Notes: generated from the letters alone by a model not told the origin. Counted from the first letter of the stretch, positions 20,755 to 29,459 are shown. The stretch is 44,985 nucleotides of DNA from Immundisolibacter sp. (GCF_041601295.1 NZ_JBFIII010000008.1:1-44985), one strand, 5' to 3'. Numbers and translations: made by a program.

Positions 20755-21953
20755 ATGGACCCTATAACCAATCCTTACGCCCCTGGGGCAGGCACTCCCC
20801 CTCCCGAACTGGCCGGTCGTGATGCGTTGCTCGAAACGGTACGAGTCGCTACTTCGCGCATACGTGCTGGCAGGCCGGCCAAGAGTGTTTTGCTGATTGG
20901 CCTGAGAGGCGTTGGAAAAACCGTCTTGCTGGACCGTATGCGCAATGAAGCCGAGGCGGCTGATATGCAAACGCTGCGCATCGAAGCACCTGAGGGACGT
21001 TCTCTACCGGCCATTCTGGCGCCCCAGTTACGACAAGCGCTATTGCGCCTATCGCGCAACGAACAGGCGCGGGAACTTAACTTGGACACCGCGCATTGCG
21101 GGCGTTGGCTGGTTTCGCCAAGGGGCTAAAACTCAGGTATCAGGACATTGAAGTCGGATTCGATTTCGAGCCGGAGCCGGGATTAGCGGACAACGGCGAC
21201 CTGGAGCACGATCTACAAGCACTCCTCGAAGCGGCTGGCGCTGCCGCACAGCGCGCTAGCACAGCCTTGATCCTGTTCGTTGACGAGCTGCAATACGTTG
21301 AAGAGAACCAGTTGGCTGCTCTGATTACGGCGCTGCACCGAACAGCGCAGCGACAACTTCCCGTGGTGATGATCGGTGCTGGACTGCCTCAGTTGCCGGG
21401 GCGTATGGGTCGGGCAAAGTCCTATGCGGAGCGGTTGTTCGATTACCCAGAAGTCGGTCCACTAGGACCTGATCCGGCGCGAGTTGCCATTGAAAAACCC
21501 GCCGCGAACCAGGGTGTTTACTTCGACCCGCGCGCGTTGCAACGCATAGTGCGTGAAACCAGTGGCTATCCCTATTTCCTCCAGGAATGGGGCAAGCACG
21601 TGTGGGACGTGGCGCAACAGTCTCCGATCACCGAGGACGATGTGATACGCGCCTCGCGAGAGGCGATTGCCGCGCTAGAGGAGAGTTTTTTCCGGGTGCG
21701 ATTCGACCGCCTGACGCCGGCAGAGAAACGCTATTTGCGCGCCATGGCACAGCTTGGCCCCGGACCTCACCGGTCAGGGGATGTTGCCGAAATGTTAGGC
21801 CGCAAGGTTTCGAGCTTCGGTCCGATCCGTAGTCAGCTCATTGCCAAGGGGATGATCTGGAGTCCAAGTCACGGGGACACCGCATTTACGGTGCCGATGT
21901 TTGACCAGTTCATGAAACGCATCATGCGTGGTGATGATTGGCGGCAAGGATGA
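20755..21953 (+). pseudogene. AAA-type ATPase, broken by a frameshift
   Basis: Two overlapping frames together give one P-loop ATPase. The first (20755-21129) has an N-terminal segment NPYAPGAGTPPPELAGRD and Walker A GLRGVGKT. The second (open through 21953) has Walker B-like ILFVDELQY, then VVMIGAGLPQLPGRMG, FDYPEVGPLGP, GYPYFLQEWGKHVWDVA and a winged-helix-like C-terminal part ending in GDTAFTVPMFDQFMKR. Intact relatives that I recall run straight through (about 395-400 residues). The frame change falls near 21075-21092, equivalent to loss of one base; the second frame has a stop at 21078. Either the gene is dead or there is a sequence error. The upstream 150 bp is AT-rich, unlike the surroundings. 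Confidence 0.8.
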
Positions 21954-22466
21954 ACGCGCCCTGACGTGATGGGCTTGTGCATTGCCTGCACTGGCCAAGC
22001 GTGCGTCCAAGGCATGTTGCGGACTGCCCTTGGCGCGCCGCGCTCCCACTTGCGCACCGCTTGCACGGCTCCGTGTGCCAGTTCCATCGCCTGTCGGCGG
22101 ACTTCAGTCACTGGAGAACTGACGTGCCGTTGGCCATCGCCGCGTTGGCCTGCTTGTACAGGGCGTTACTGGCGCCGTCGCGCGCCCGAGCTGCCCGTGG
22201 TTGTTGACCTGCCCCGGGGTTGGTGAGGATGGCGTAGCCGGCGTAGGCGCTCTGGGTGACGCTGGTGCCCGGATGGGTCTCGGTCAATACCCGGTACATT
22301 CCGGCGTGGACACCACCCAGGGTGGTACGGCCGCGAGATGATACACACGCCGGCTCTATACCATTGTCAATCTGGCCCGAGTATTGCTTTAAGTAGCGCG
22401 GCTGCGACGCGGCAGCCATTCTGGAAATTCTCCGGCGGCGCGCTGTAGCGCCGCGCTACGACAACG
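21954..22466. other. Non-coding stretch between ATPase remnant and porin
   Basis: I find no gene I can support. A minus-strand frame at 22108-22419 (103 codons) has no recognisable family and no clear ribosome-binding site. A perfect inverted repeat GTAGCGC-C-GCGCTAC lies at 22445-22459, just before the terminator hairpin. The region looks like eroded accessory DNA. Confidence 0.4.
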
Positions 22467-22504
22467 AGGTCGTACCTGCCCACGGGCGGGTGCGACCTTT
22501 TTTT
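22467..22504 (+). terminator. Very strong Rho-independent terminator upstream of porin
   Basis: A stem of up to 15 pairs (arm AGGTCGTACCTGCCC, 22467-22481; arm GGGCGGGTGCGACCT, 22484-22498; two G-T pairs) is followed directly by seven Ts (22498-22504). It ends only 45 nt before the porin start, so it either closes transcription from upstream or lies in the porin leader. Confidence 0.9.
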
Positions 22505-22548
22505 ATGCCCGTTTGCGGGTGATGTGCTCAGTTCGGAGTTGCTGCTAC

Positions 22549-23853
22549 GTGAACATCAAGCACGCTTATTTTCTGGCTGGCGGTGCGCTGCTGGCTTCCG
22601 TTGCCGCCTCTGGCGCGCGGGGGCAGACGGTCGGTAACGCCTTGCCGTCTCTGACCGATGCCATCGTCAACGGCCAGGTCAACCTTGGGGTCCGCTACCG
22701 CTACGAGCACGCGTCCCAGGAGCGGCCGGGCAGCATCCTGCACGAAGCCAATGCACATACGGTGCGCACGAACCTGGGCTGGCGCACCGGTTTGTTCCAC
22801 GGTTTCTCCGCCTATGCCGAGGCCGAGAACGTGTCGGTGATCGGTAACGAGGACTACAACAACACCTACAACGGCAAGGGCAAGTACCCGGTGGTGGCCG
22901 ATCCGGACGGCACCGAAGTGAACCAGGCCTACCTGGCCTGGCAGGGCGTGGCCGGCAACCTGGCGCGCTATGGGCGCCAGGCAATCAACTTCGACAACCA
23001 GCGGTTTGTAGGTGATGTCGGCTGGCGGCAGAACCAGCAGACCCTGGATGGCTTCACGTACCAGAACACCATGCTGGCGGGTGTCACCGCCAGCTACGCC
23101 TACATCTACAACGTGAACCGGATTTTTGGCGAGGACACGCCGAACACTGCTTTCGCCAATACCGGCGATTTCCAACTGGACGGCCACCTGGTCAACGTGC
23201 AGTGGACGCCGAACGCCTCCACCGCGCTCACCGGCTATGCCTACCTGCTCGATTTCGACCATTTCGACGCCGAGTCGACGGCCACTTACGGTCTGCGGGC
23301 AGCGGGCGAACGGCCGTTGGCGCGGGTCGGCGTGCCGGACGGCGCGTTTCTGTATGCCGCCGAGTACGCGTACCAGGGCGATTACGCCGACAACCCCGGC
23401 GATTTTGGCCTCAGCTACGGCCTGGCCGAAGCCGGGTTGCGCCTGTTCGGGGTCAGCGCCAAAGCCGGTTACGAGCTGCTCGAAGGGGGCGCAATGGGTG
23501 GCGCGCGCGCCTTGCAGACGCCGCTGGCAACGCTGCATGCCTTCAATGGCTGGGCGGATCAGTTCCTGCGCACGCCGGCGGCAGGTCTCCAGGATCGTTA
23601 CGTGACTGTCAGCGGGGTGGTGCCGAACTGCGGCATCAACTGGCTGGTGCGCTACGACGACTACCGCGCCGATGCCGGCAATAACGATTACGGCAGCGAG
23701 TGGGGCGTGCAGCTGAGCAAGACCTTTGCCCGGAAATACACGCTTGGCATCAAGTATGCGGACTACGACACCGACGCCCCGGCCTTCATTGCCGGCCGGC
23801 CCGATACCACCGACGCCGCGAAAAGCTGGTTGTGGATGCAGGTGAAGGTCTGA
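22549..23853 (+). CDS. Outer-membrane porin (beta-barrel)
   Basis: The 434-residue protein begins VNIKHAYFLAGGALLASVAASGARG-QT, a Sec signal peptide with a plausible cleavage after ARG. The rest alternates polar and hydrophobic residues with many aromatic residues at strand ends (for example VNLGVRYRYEH, SAYAEAENVSVIG, TLGIKYADYD), as in 16-18-strand porins. It resembles alginate-export/OprD-like porins of hydrocarbon degraders, but the substrate is unknown. I chose GTG 22549 because it begins the signal peptide and has GGAG 10 nt upstream. The frame is open to 22513. It is followed by a hairpin and a nitrate transporter gene. Confidence 0.8.
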   Translation: MNIKHAYFLAGGALLASVAASGARGQTVGNALPSLTDAIVNGQVNLGVRYRYEHASQERPGSILHEANAHTVRTNLGWRTGLFHGFSAYAEAENVSVIGNEDYNNTYNGKGKYPVVADPDGTEVNQAYLAWQGVAGNLARYGRQAINFDNQRFVGDVGWRQNQQTLDGFTYQNTMLAGVTASYAYIYNVNRIFGEDTPNTAFANTGDFQLDGHLVNVQWTPNASTALTGYAYLLDFDHFDAESTATYGLRAAGERPLARVGVPDGAFLYAAEYAYQGDYADNPGDFGLSYGLAEAGLRLFGVSAKAGYELLEGGAMGGARALQTPLATLHAFNGWADQFLRTPAAGLQDRYVTVSGVVPNCGINWLVRYDDYRADAGNNDYGSEWGVQLSKTFARKYTLGIKYADYDTDAPAFIAGRPDTTDAAKSWLWMQVKV

Positions 23854-23888
23854 TTCGGGATCACGCGTAGAGCTGACTGCTTTGAAAC

Positions 23889-23912
23889 CCCGGCCTTCGT
23901 CGCGAGGCCGGG
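23889..23912 (+). terminator. Hairpin after porin gene
   Basis: The stem is CCCGGCCT (23889-23896) with AGGCCGGG (23905-23912) and an 8-nt loop. The following run ATTGTT is only weakly T-rich, so it may be an inefficient terminator or a 3'-end stabiliser for the porin mRNA. Confidence 0.55.
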
Positions 23913-23970
23913 ATTGTTAAACGGGTTTATCGCCGTCGGCACGGGGCGGCGTATTTTCAGGAGTGAGGAT

Positions 23971-25251
23971 ATGGACTGGCAGGACTTTCGCCGCTCGGGC
24001 CACTGGCCGACGCTGCTGGCGGCGTTTTTGTATTTCGACTTCAGCTTCATGGTGTGGGTGGTTTTGGGGCCGCTGTCGCTGTACATGGCGCAGGACATCG
24101 CGCTCGACGTGTCGCAGAAGTTCACCATCGTCGCCATTCCCATACTGTTCGGCGCATTGCTGCGGGTGCCGCTGGGCATGCTGGCGGATCACATCGGGCC
24201 CAAACGCACCGGCGTCATGGCGCAGCTGCTGGTGATGGCGGCGCTGGCCTACGCGTGGCTGGTCGGCTTCGAATCCATCCTGGCGGTCGAGGTGTTCGGC
24301 GTTATGCTCGGCCTGGCCGGAGCCAGTTTTGCGGTCGCGCTGCCGCAGGCCTCGCGCTGGTATCCGCCCAGGTATCAGGGCATCGTGCTGGGCATCGCCG
24401 GGGCCGGCAACATGGGTGTGGTGCTCGACTCGCTGCTGGTGCCCTGGGCCGCCGAGGCCTGGGGCTGGCGCGCCGTGTTCGGCATCCTGCTGATTCCGAT
24501 GGCGATCGTGTTTGTGCTGTACCTGGTGATGGCCAAGGATGCTCCGGAGCAGCGCACGCCCGTGTCGCTGCGCAACTATGGTGCGGTGCTGGGCGATCGG
24601 GATACCTGGTGGTTCATGTTTTTCTACTCGATCACGTTTGGGGGATTTGTGGGTCTGGGCAATGCACTGCCGCTGTACTTCACCACCTGGTACCACGTGT
24701 CTGGCGTGGCGGCGGGCCTGATGGTGGCGCTGGTGGTGTTCGCCGGGTCCATGTTCCGGCCGGTGGGCGGCTGGCTGGCGGATCGGGTCGGCGGCATACG
24801 CTCCCTGCAGGTGCTGTTCTGTGTGGTGGCGGTCAGCTATGTGGTGGTCGGCTTGTTGCCGGAGGGGCCGGCACCGCTGGCCGGGAGCGTGGCCGATGCC
24901 AAGGTCGCGGGTTGGAGCATCGGCGAACTGCCGTCGGTTGCCTGGGTGGCGGTGGCGGCGTTTTTTGTCGGCGCCATGGCGCTGGGTATGGGCAACGGGT
25001 CGGTGTTTCAGCTAGTGCCGCTGCGCTTTCGGCGCGAGATCGGCGTGGTCACCGGGCTGGTTGGGGCGGCCGGTGGAGTAGGCGGGTTTTTCCTGGCCAA
25101 AACATTGGGCTGGTCCAAGGTGGCGACCGGCGATTTCGGGATGGGGTTTTTCCTGTTCGCGGGCCTGGCTCTGGTCGGACTGATCGGGCTGGCCGCGGTC
25201 AAGACGCGCTGGCGTACCACCTGGGGCGCGGTGGCCGAGGCACGTGTTTGA
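23971..25251 (+). CDS. Nitrate/nitrite transporter, NarK/NasA type (MFS)
   Basis: This 426-residue polytopic protein has about 12 membrane helices. It shows the nitrate-porter features: FDFSFMVWVVLGPLS in helix 1, ALLRVPLGMLADHIGPKRT (MFS loop signature), and the glycine-rich nitrate signatures LGIAGAGNMGV in helix 5 and TGLVGAAGGVGGFF in helix 11. The ATG at 23971 has AGGAG and GAGG just upstream; an open frame back to 23914 lacks a ribosome-binding site. The PP2C-kinase fusion follows after 21 nt. In Pseudomonas a nitrate transporter gene and a kinase gene neighbour nirBD-nasC, so assimilation rather than respiration is likely. Confidence 0.9.
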   Translation: MDWQDFRRSGHWPTLLAAFLYFDFSFMVWVVLGPLSLYMAQDIALDVSQKFTIVAIPILFGALLRVPLGMLADHIGPKRTGVMAQLLVMAALAYAWLVGFESILAVEVFGVMLGLAGASFAVALPQASRWYPPRYQGIVLGIAGAGNMGVVLDSLLVPWAAEAWGWRAVFGILLIPMAIVFVLYLVMAKDAPEQRTPVSLRNYGAVLGDRDTWWFMFFYSITFGGFVGLGNALPLYFTTWYHVSGVAAGLMVALVVFAGSMFRPVGGWLADRVGGIRSLQVLFCVVAVSYVVVGLLPEGPAPLAGSVADAKVAGWSIGELPSVAWVAVAAFFVGAMALGMGNGSVFQLVPLRFRREIGVVTGLVGAAGGVGGFFLAKTLGWSKVATGDFGMGFFLFAGLALVGLIGLAAVKTRWRTTWGAVAEARV

Positions 25252-25272
25252 GCCACCGTCAGAGCCATTCGC

Positions 25273-26967
25273 GTGACTAGCGAGCGGCTGGAAGTCGGCG
25301 TCGGCCTGGTCAGCCAGACCGGTCGTCGGCCGCAGAACGAGGACTTCGTGGCGGCGGATCGTCCGGTCGGCAGTCGTGGCGGTTACGAGTTTGCGGCGGC
25401 GATTGCCGATGGCGTCGGCGGCGGCCCGGGCGGTCGCTTGGCGGCGGAGACCGCCGTTCGGGGGTTTCTGGATGGCTACTTCGGGCTGCCAGCGACGCTG
25501 GGCGCCGAACGCGCCGCCGGCCGCGCACTCCAGGCCATCAACCGCTGGTTGCACGGTCTGGCCCAGCAAAACGTCGACCTGCGTGGCATGGCAACCACCT
25601 TCAGCGCGCTGCTGCTGCGCGGGCGCGAGGGGTACGTGCTGCACGTTGGCGACAGCCGTGTGTACCGGCTCCGGGATGCCAGCCTGCACCGGGTGACCAC
25701 CGATCACGCGCACGATCACCCGGACCTGCAACACGTGCTGCTGCGGGCCGTGGCGCTGGAAGACAACGTGCGCGCCGACGCCAGCCGACACGAGCTGCGC
25801 GTGCACGACCGCTACCTGCTATGTACGGATGGGGTGCACGGCACGCTGCCGGACCGGCGCATCGAGGCCCTGCTGGCAACCCGTGGGGACCCGCAGGCGA
25901 GTGCCGCCGAAATTGTCGCGGCGGCGCTGGAGGCCGGCAGTCGCGACAACGTAACGGCCCTGGTGCTGGACGTGCTGGCGCTGCCGCCGCTCGATCAGAC
26001 TGGCCTTGAAGCCGCCCTGGCGGCGCTGCCCCTGCTGGCCTTGCCCAAAGTCGGCGACGAAGTGGACGGCTTTCGACTGCTGGAGCAGATTTCAGACGGC
26101 CGCTACAGCCGCCTGTTTAGGGCCCAGGACCTGCGTGAGTCGCGTCAGGCGGCGCTGAAGTTTCCGCACCCGCGCCTGGAGGGCGAGGATATCTACCGGC
26201 GGGCTTTCCTGCGCGAGGCGGCCGTGGCGGCGCAGGTGCGCAGCCCGTACGTGGCGGAAGTGATCGAACTGGCGCCGGATCGCCAGACGCGCCTGTATTC
26301 GGCAATGCCGTTCTATGTTGGCGAGACCCTGGAGCAGCGCCTCAAGCGTAGCCCGCTTGGCCTGGCCGAGGGCGTCGCCATTGCCAGCCAGCTCGGCCGG
26401 GCGGTCGATGCCCTGCACCGGCGGCGCATCGTGCACCGCGACATCAAGCCTGACAACGTACTGCTGCTGCCCGGTGGCGGCCTGAAGCTGCTCGACCTGG
26501 GCGTGGCACGTCTACCCGGTGTACAGGGCGCACCTGACGAAGATATTCCGGGCACGCCAAGCTACCTGGCGCCAGAGCAGTACGAGGGCAACGCCGGCGA
26601 CGAATGCACCGACGTGTATGCGCTTGGCGTGACCCTGTACCGCATGTTCACCGGCCACTACCCGTACGGCGAGACCGAAGCCTTCGCCCGGCCGCGCTTT
26701 ACCCGCCGCCAGCCCCTGGCGCACTACCGGCCGCAGCTGCCGGCGTGGCTTGACGCGGTACTGGCGCGCGCTACCGCGGTGCAGCCCACCGAGCGGTATG
26801 CGCACGTGGCGGACCTGGTGGCCGATCTGGAACATGGCCTCTCCGGCGGTGGCGGTACCGCGCCGCAGCGCCGCCAGCCCTTGTACGAGCGCAATCCGCT
26901 ACGGTTCTGGCAGGGGCTATCCCTGGCATTGCTGATCGCACTGTTGGTGCTGTTGGCGCGCGGCTGA
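25273..26967 (+). CDS. Bifunctional PP2C-type phosphatase / Ser-Thr protein kinase, membrane-anchored
   Basis: The 564-residue protein has two signalling domains. Residues about 8-235 are a PP2C phosphatase with metal-binding motifs QNEDF, IADGVGGG, LHVGDSRVYRL, CTDGVHG and SRDNVT. Residues about 255-520 are a protein kinase with AALKFP (ATP lysine), HRDIKPDN (H388-R-D390), LLDLGVA (DLG in place of DFG) and GTPSYLAPEQYEG. The glycine loop is degenerate (ISDGRYSRLF). A single C-terminal helix (about 541-562) anchors it in the membrane. The GTG start lies 21 nt after the nitrate transporter. Such fusions accompany nitrate-assimilation genes, but the target is unknown. Confidence 0.92.
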   Translation: MTSERLEVGVGLVSQTGRRPQNEDFVAADRPVGSRGGYEFAAAIADGVGGGPGGRLAAETAVRGFLDGYFGLPATLGAERAAGRALQAINRWLHGLAQQNVDLRGMATTFSALLLRGREGYVLHVGDSRVYRLRDASLHRVTTDHAHDHPDLQHVLLRAVALEDNVRADASRHELRVHDRYLLCTDGVHGTLPDRRIEALLATRGDPQASAAEIVAAALEAGSRDNVTALVLDVLALPPLDQTGLEAALAALPLLALPKVGDEVDGFRLLEQISDGRYSRLFRAQDLRESRQAALKFPHPRLEGEDIYRRAFLREAAVAAQVRSPYVAEVIELAPDRQTRLYSAMPFYVGETLEQRLKRSPLGLAEGVAIASQLGRAVDALHRRRIVHRDIKPDNVLLLPGGGLKLLDLGVARLPGVQGAPDEDIPGTPSYLAPEQYEGNAGDECTDVYALGVTLYRMFTGHYPYGETEAFARPRFTRRQPLAHYRPQLPAWLDAVLARATAVQPTERYAHVADLVADLEHGLSGGGGTAPQRRQPLYERNPLRFWQGLSLALLIALLVLLARG

Positions 26968-27589
26968 CCAGTTCTTGCGTGGGGTGGGGGAGGAAAGCGA
27001 CCAGGGTACGACTGTGCGAACGTTAAGGCTCCTCGTGTCCCGCCAGAGCACCCAGAGGCACAGACGGCCAGCCGTATCTGTAAGCCACCCCTGGCAAAAC
27101 CGTGATCTTGGTCACCCACGACTTGCTCAGGTCCGGCAAATCCTGAGACTCAACATTGCAACAGTCTGTTCAAGGCCGATGTCGACCCCTAAGCGGTCCG
27201 CTTGATGGCCCATCTGCCGAGTGGTCATTGGCTTGCCTATACTGCCCAGCAAAACAGTAGTAGATTTCGGCGCAATGGATCGCGTTGATTAACCGCGACG
27301 GGGTCGGAGCAAGCCGTACCCGACTGATCGGGAGGCGTTTATGAGTTGTTGGCCCATCGTGTTCCTGCCAGACAAAGGGTGTGCCTGGGATGCTGCTGGA
27401 TATACGCAAAAGTTCCCGAATTTCGTGGCGGTCACCTTGGTTCTTGGCCGATAGCTCAACGGCGACGGCGGAAACAATGGATTTTGGCGGTGGGCCGAGC
27501 CGACATGGCAGACATGAAGCCGGTGAAGCTTCGGCGGGTTATGCGGAAATGTTCCGTGTTTAAACGCGGAAGATTTCCGGATACTCAAT
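26968..27589. other. Non-coding stretch before the cassette array
   Basis: About 620 bp without a supportable gene. It is too short for an integron integrase, and none of its frames resembles one. A 37-codon frame at 27341-27454 has a good GGGAGG site but no recognisable product. The right end carries a 36-bp near-perfect palindrome (27544-27579) next to the first cassette recombination box. If there is an attI site, it should lie here. Confidence 0.4.
27544..27579. repeat. Long palindrome next to first cassette boundary
   Basis: The arms CGGAAAT (27544-27550) and ATTTCCG (27573-27579) enclose TTCCGTGTTT and AAACGCGGAA. Together they form a 17-bp stem with one mismatch and one wobble and almost no loop. 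It ends 10 nt before GTTAGCC, the R' box of cassette 1. It may be part of an attI-like or degenerate attC site, or a transcript-end hairpin. Confidence 0.55.
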
Positions 27590-27596
27590 GTTAGCC
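27590..27596 (+). other. R' recombination box opening cassette 1
   Basis: GTTAGCC lies 17 nt before the cassette 1 start codon and is the reverse complement of the R'' box GGCTAAC at 28484. Recombination would occur between G and TT. No matching R'' lies at a normal distance upstream, so this is either the core of an attI site or the surviving right end of a lost attC. Confidence 0.75.
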
Positions 27597-27612
27597 AGCA
27601 TGAGGTGATCGT

Positions 27613-28461
27613 ATGGACACACCGCAAGCCGTCACCAATCGGCCCTGCTGGGGACGACGAGTGTTGCTCGCGTTCTTGGTCATCATCTTCCTCTTGGTCG
27701 CGTGGCATCTTTACCTGTCCGTCGGGCTCAACAATCGCGTGCGCTCTCTTCAATCGGCCAGTAGCGACTCGCAGCAGGAACTCTCGATCTCGGTGAACCC
27801 CGTGACAAACCTGGTTTCAATGACGATCGCCATGCCCCCAGATGTGAGCGAAGACAACCCGTTCGCCGCCCTCGGCTCGGCCCTGGGTGAGGCGATGATC
27901 CAGGCCATCGGGCCGAGCTTCATCGAGCGGGAGCTGAACACTCGCGCGCGGGAGCAGTACGATCTCTACGCGGTGCTCGTTCCTTACCGTGTCCGTCTCT
28001 CGACAGAGCCAGCCAGCGCGGAGGCTGTCGCAAGGATGCGGGAGGAGCGAGAGAAGCGCAGGGCGGACGAGGCCCGAGCGAAAGCCGAGGCCGAAGCCGA
28101 GCGGCTACGATCAATCCGGGCATATGTGTCTTCGAATCTCTCACTGGAAAGCGTTCGGGTTGCTCCCGGTGAGCGCTTCGGACGAACCGTGGATGGCGTA
28201 TTTGGAACCATCGTGAACAACGGCGCCGAGCCGCTTCGAAAGGTGACCGTGCGAATCTACTTTCTGGACAATGCCAGCCGCCGCATAGGCGAGAAGGACT
28301 ATTCGCCCGTGCTCGTCACCGAGTTCTCGATCGGCGACAACACGCCGCTTCGCCCCGGGTATCGGAAAGACTTCGGCTACAACGTTGAGGAGGACACTCC
28401 GTCAGCTTGGGCCAAAAAGATTGAGGCCGAGATAATCGACATAGAGTTCTTGGAAAAGTGA
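27613..28461 (+). CDS. Cassette 1: membrane-anchored protein with charged helix, unknown function
   Basis: The 282-residue protein has an N-terminal cytoplasmic tail, one membrane helix (about 17-36, LLAFLVIIFLLVAWHLYLSV) and a mainly soluble remainder. Residues about 140-170 form a highly charged, likely coiled-coil helix rich in Arg, Glu and Ala. The C-terminal part (about 185-280) contains GTIVNNGAEPLRKVTVRIYFLD and looks like an Ig-like/FxLYD-type beta sandwich often seen in surface proteins; this is inference from pattern only. GAGGTGA at 27602-27608 is a good ribosome-binding site. The first gene of the cassette array, followed 22 nt later by attC. No family name is assigned. Confidence 0.85.
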   Translation: MDTPQAVTNRPCWGRRVLLAFLVIIFLLVAWHLYLSVGLNNRVRSLQSASSDSQQELSISVNPVTNLVSMTIAMPPDVSEDNPFAALGSALGEAMIQAIGPSFIERELNTRAREQYDLYAVLVPYRVRLSTEPASAEAVARMREEREKRRADEARAKAEAEAERLRSIRAYVSSNLSLESVRVAPGERFGRTVDGVFGTIVNNGAEPLRKVTVRIYFLDNASRRIGEKDYSPVLVTEFSIGDNTPLRPGYRKDFGYNVEEDTPSAWAKKIEAEIIDIEFLEK

Positions 28462-28483
28462 GGTTCCCATTGCGCAGCATGCT

Positions 28484-28543
28484 GGCTAACAACAGCATGC
28501 AGCTGACGGCGCTTCGCGCCGCAGCTGATGCTGAGCGTTAGCC
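28484..28543 (+). other. attC site 1
   Basis: This 60-bp imperfect palindrome runs from R'' GGCTAAC (28484-28490) to R' GTTAGCC (28537-28543). Inner arms AGCATGCAGCTG and CAGCTGATGCT pair with an unpaired base, and the centre is CGGCGC-TTC-GCGCCG. The outer boxes, extrahelical bases and small terminal loop match the canonical attC folded on one strand. Confidence 0.93.
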
Positions 28544-28568
28544 GTCAGAAAAAAGGTAGGAGAACCCG

Positions 28569-29459
28569 ATGCACGAAGATCACAAGCCCTATTACCTTTT
28601 CACCGGGCGGTCGCGAATCGACAAGGCGGTAAATTCATTGTTGGGGCTCGTCGAGGGCATCTCGATCGATGGAAAAATAAACGAAAACGAAATTCATTTC
28701 CTAAATCTATGGCTGGACGACCATCGCGATGTACAGAAAAAACATCCTTTTAACGAACTCGTTCCTGTTGTAGCTGAAGCCATCGCTGACGGGGTTCTGG
28801 CGAACGAGGAAAGGGATGACATTCTATGGCTCTGTGAGCGCCTACGATCAACTGAATTCTTTGATCAAACAACTGCCGACCTTCAGAGGCTTCATGCAAT
28901 TCTTGGTGGAATCGCAGGTGATGGAGAAATAACGAAAGAAGAGCTAGAAGGGCTTGCTGCTTGGTTGGCAAATCATGAGCATCTGCGAACATGCTGGCCG
29001 TATGATGAAGTGGATAGCATTATCACTGCTGTACTAGCCGATCACCACATAGATCCGGAAGAGCACAAGATGCTTATGTCGTTCTTTTCCGAATTTGTCG
29101 CTGTACTTGATGACAGGACAATCACAAACCCCGTATTTTCCGAGCAAAGCTCAGTTGCGGGTGTCTGCGCAGTTTGCCCTGAAATAACATTCGTGGGCTC
29201 TGTGTTTTGTTTTACTGGTGCTTCCAATTCATACACACGGGCGGGATTTGTCGAGGTTGTGCGGGAGCTAGGTGGCCAAGCGCTTCCCGGCGTTTCGAAG
29301 AAGGTTAACTATCTGGTTATTGGGGCGGAAGGAAACCCGTGTTGGGCATACGCCTGTTATGGCCGTAAAGTTGAAAAAGCTGTGCAACTGCGAAAGCAAG
29401 GAGTTTCCCTTGTCATTGTTCATGAAAATGATTTCCACGATGCAGTCGCTGACGGCTAA
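28569..29459 (+). CDS. Cassette 2: BRCT-domain protein with helical N-terminal domain
   Basis: The 296-residue protein has two parts. Residues about 15-195 are alpha-helical with repeated acidic turns such as ISIDGKINENEI, IAGDGEITKEEL and ADHHIDPEEH; this spacing resembles TerB-like or EF-hand-like helical repeats. Residues about 205-292 are a BRCT domain like that at the end of NAD-dependent DNA ligase: VFCFTGASNSYTR, VRELGGQALPGVSKKVNYLV, and a late segment with YGRKVEKA and VHENDF. BRCT domains bind proteins or DNA ends. GC is much lower than the chromosome, and AGGTAGGAGA lies before the ATG. The stop codon lies inside the R'' box of the next attC. Confidence 0.88.
   Translation: MHEDHKPYYLFTGRSRIDKAVNSLLGLVEGISIDGKINENEIHFLNLWLDDHRDVQKKHPFNELVPVVAEAIADGVLANEERDDILWLCERLRSTEFFDQTTADLQRLHAILGGIAGDGEITKEELEGLAAWLANHEHLRTCWPYDEVDSIITAVLADHHIDPEEHKMLMSFFSEFVAVLDDRTITNPVFSEQSSVAGVCAVCPEITFVGSVFCFTGASNSYTRAGFVEVVRELGGQALPGVSKKVNYLVIGAEGNPCWAYACYGRKVEKAVQLRKQGVSLVIVHENDFHDAVADG

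Noticed and set aside
22108..22419. 103-codon minus-strand frame before the porin
   Set aside because: No ribosome-binding site or family that I recognise; kept only as part of the non-coding description.
27341..27454. 37-codon frame with a good GGGAGG site before the cassette array
   Set aside because: Too short and featureless to support; no integrase similarity.
26968..27589. Possible integron integrase gene upstream of the array
   Set aside because: Only about 620 bp with no long frame on either strand; intI needs about 1 kb.
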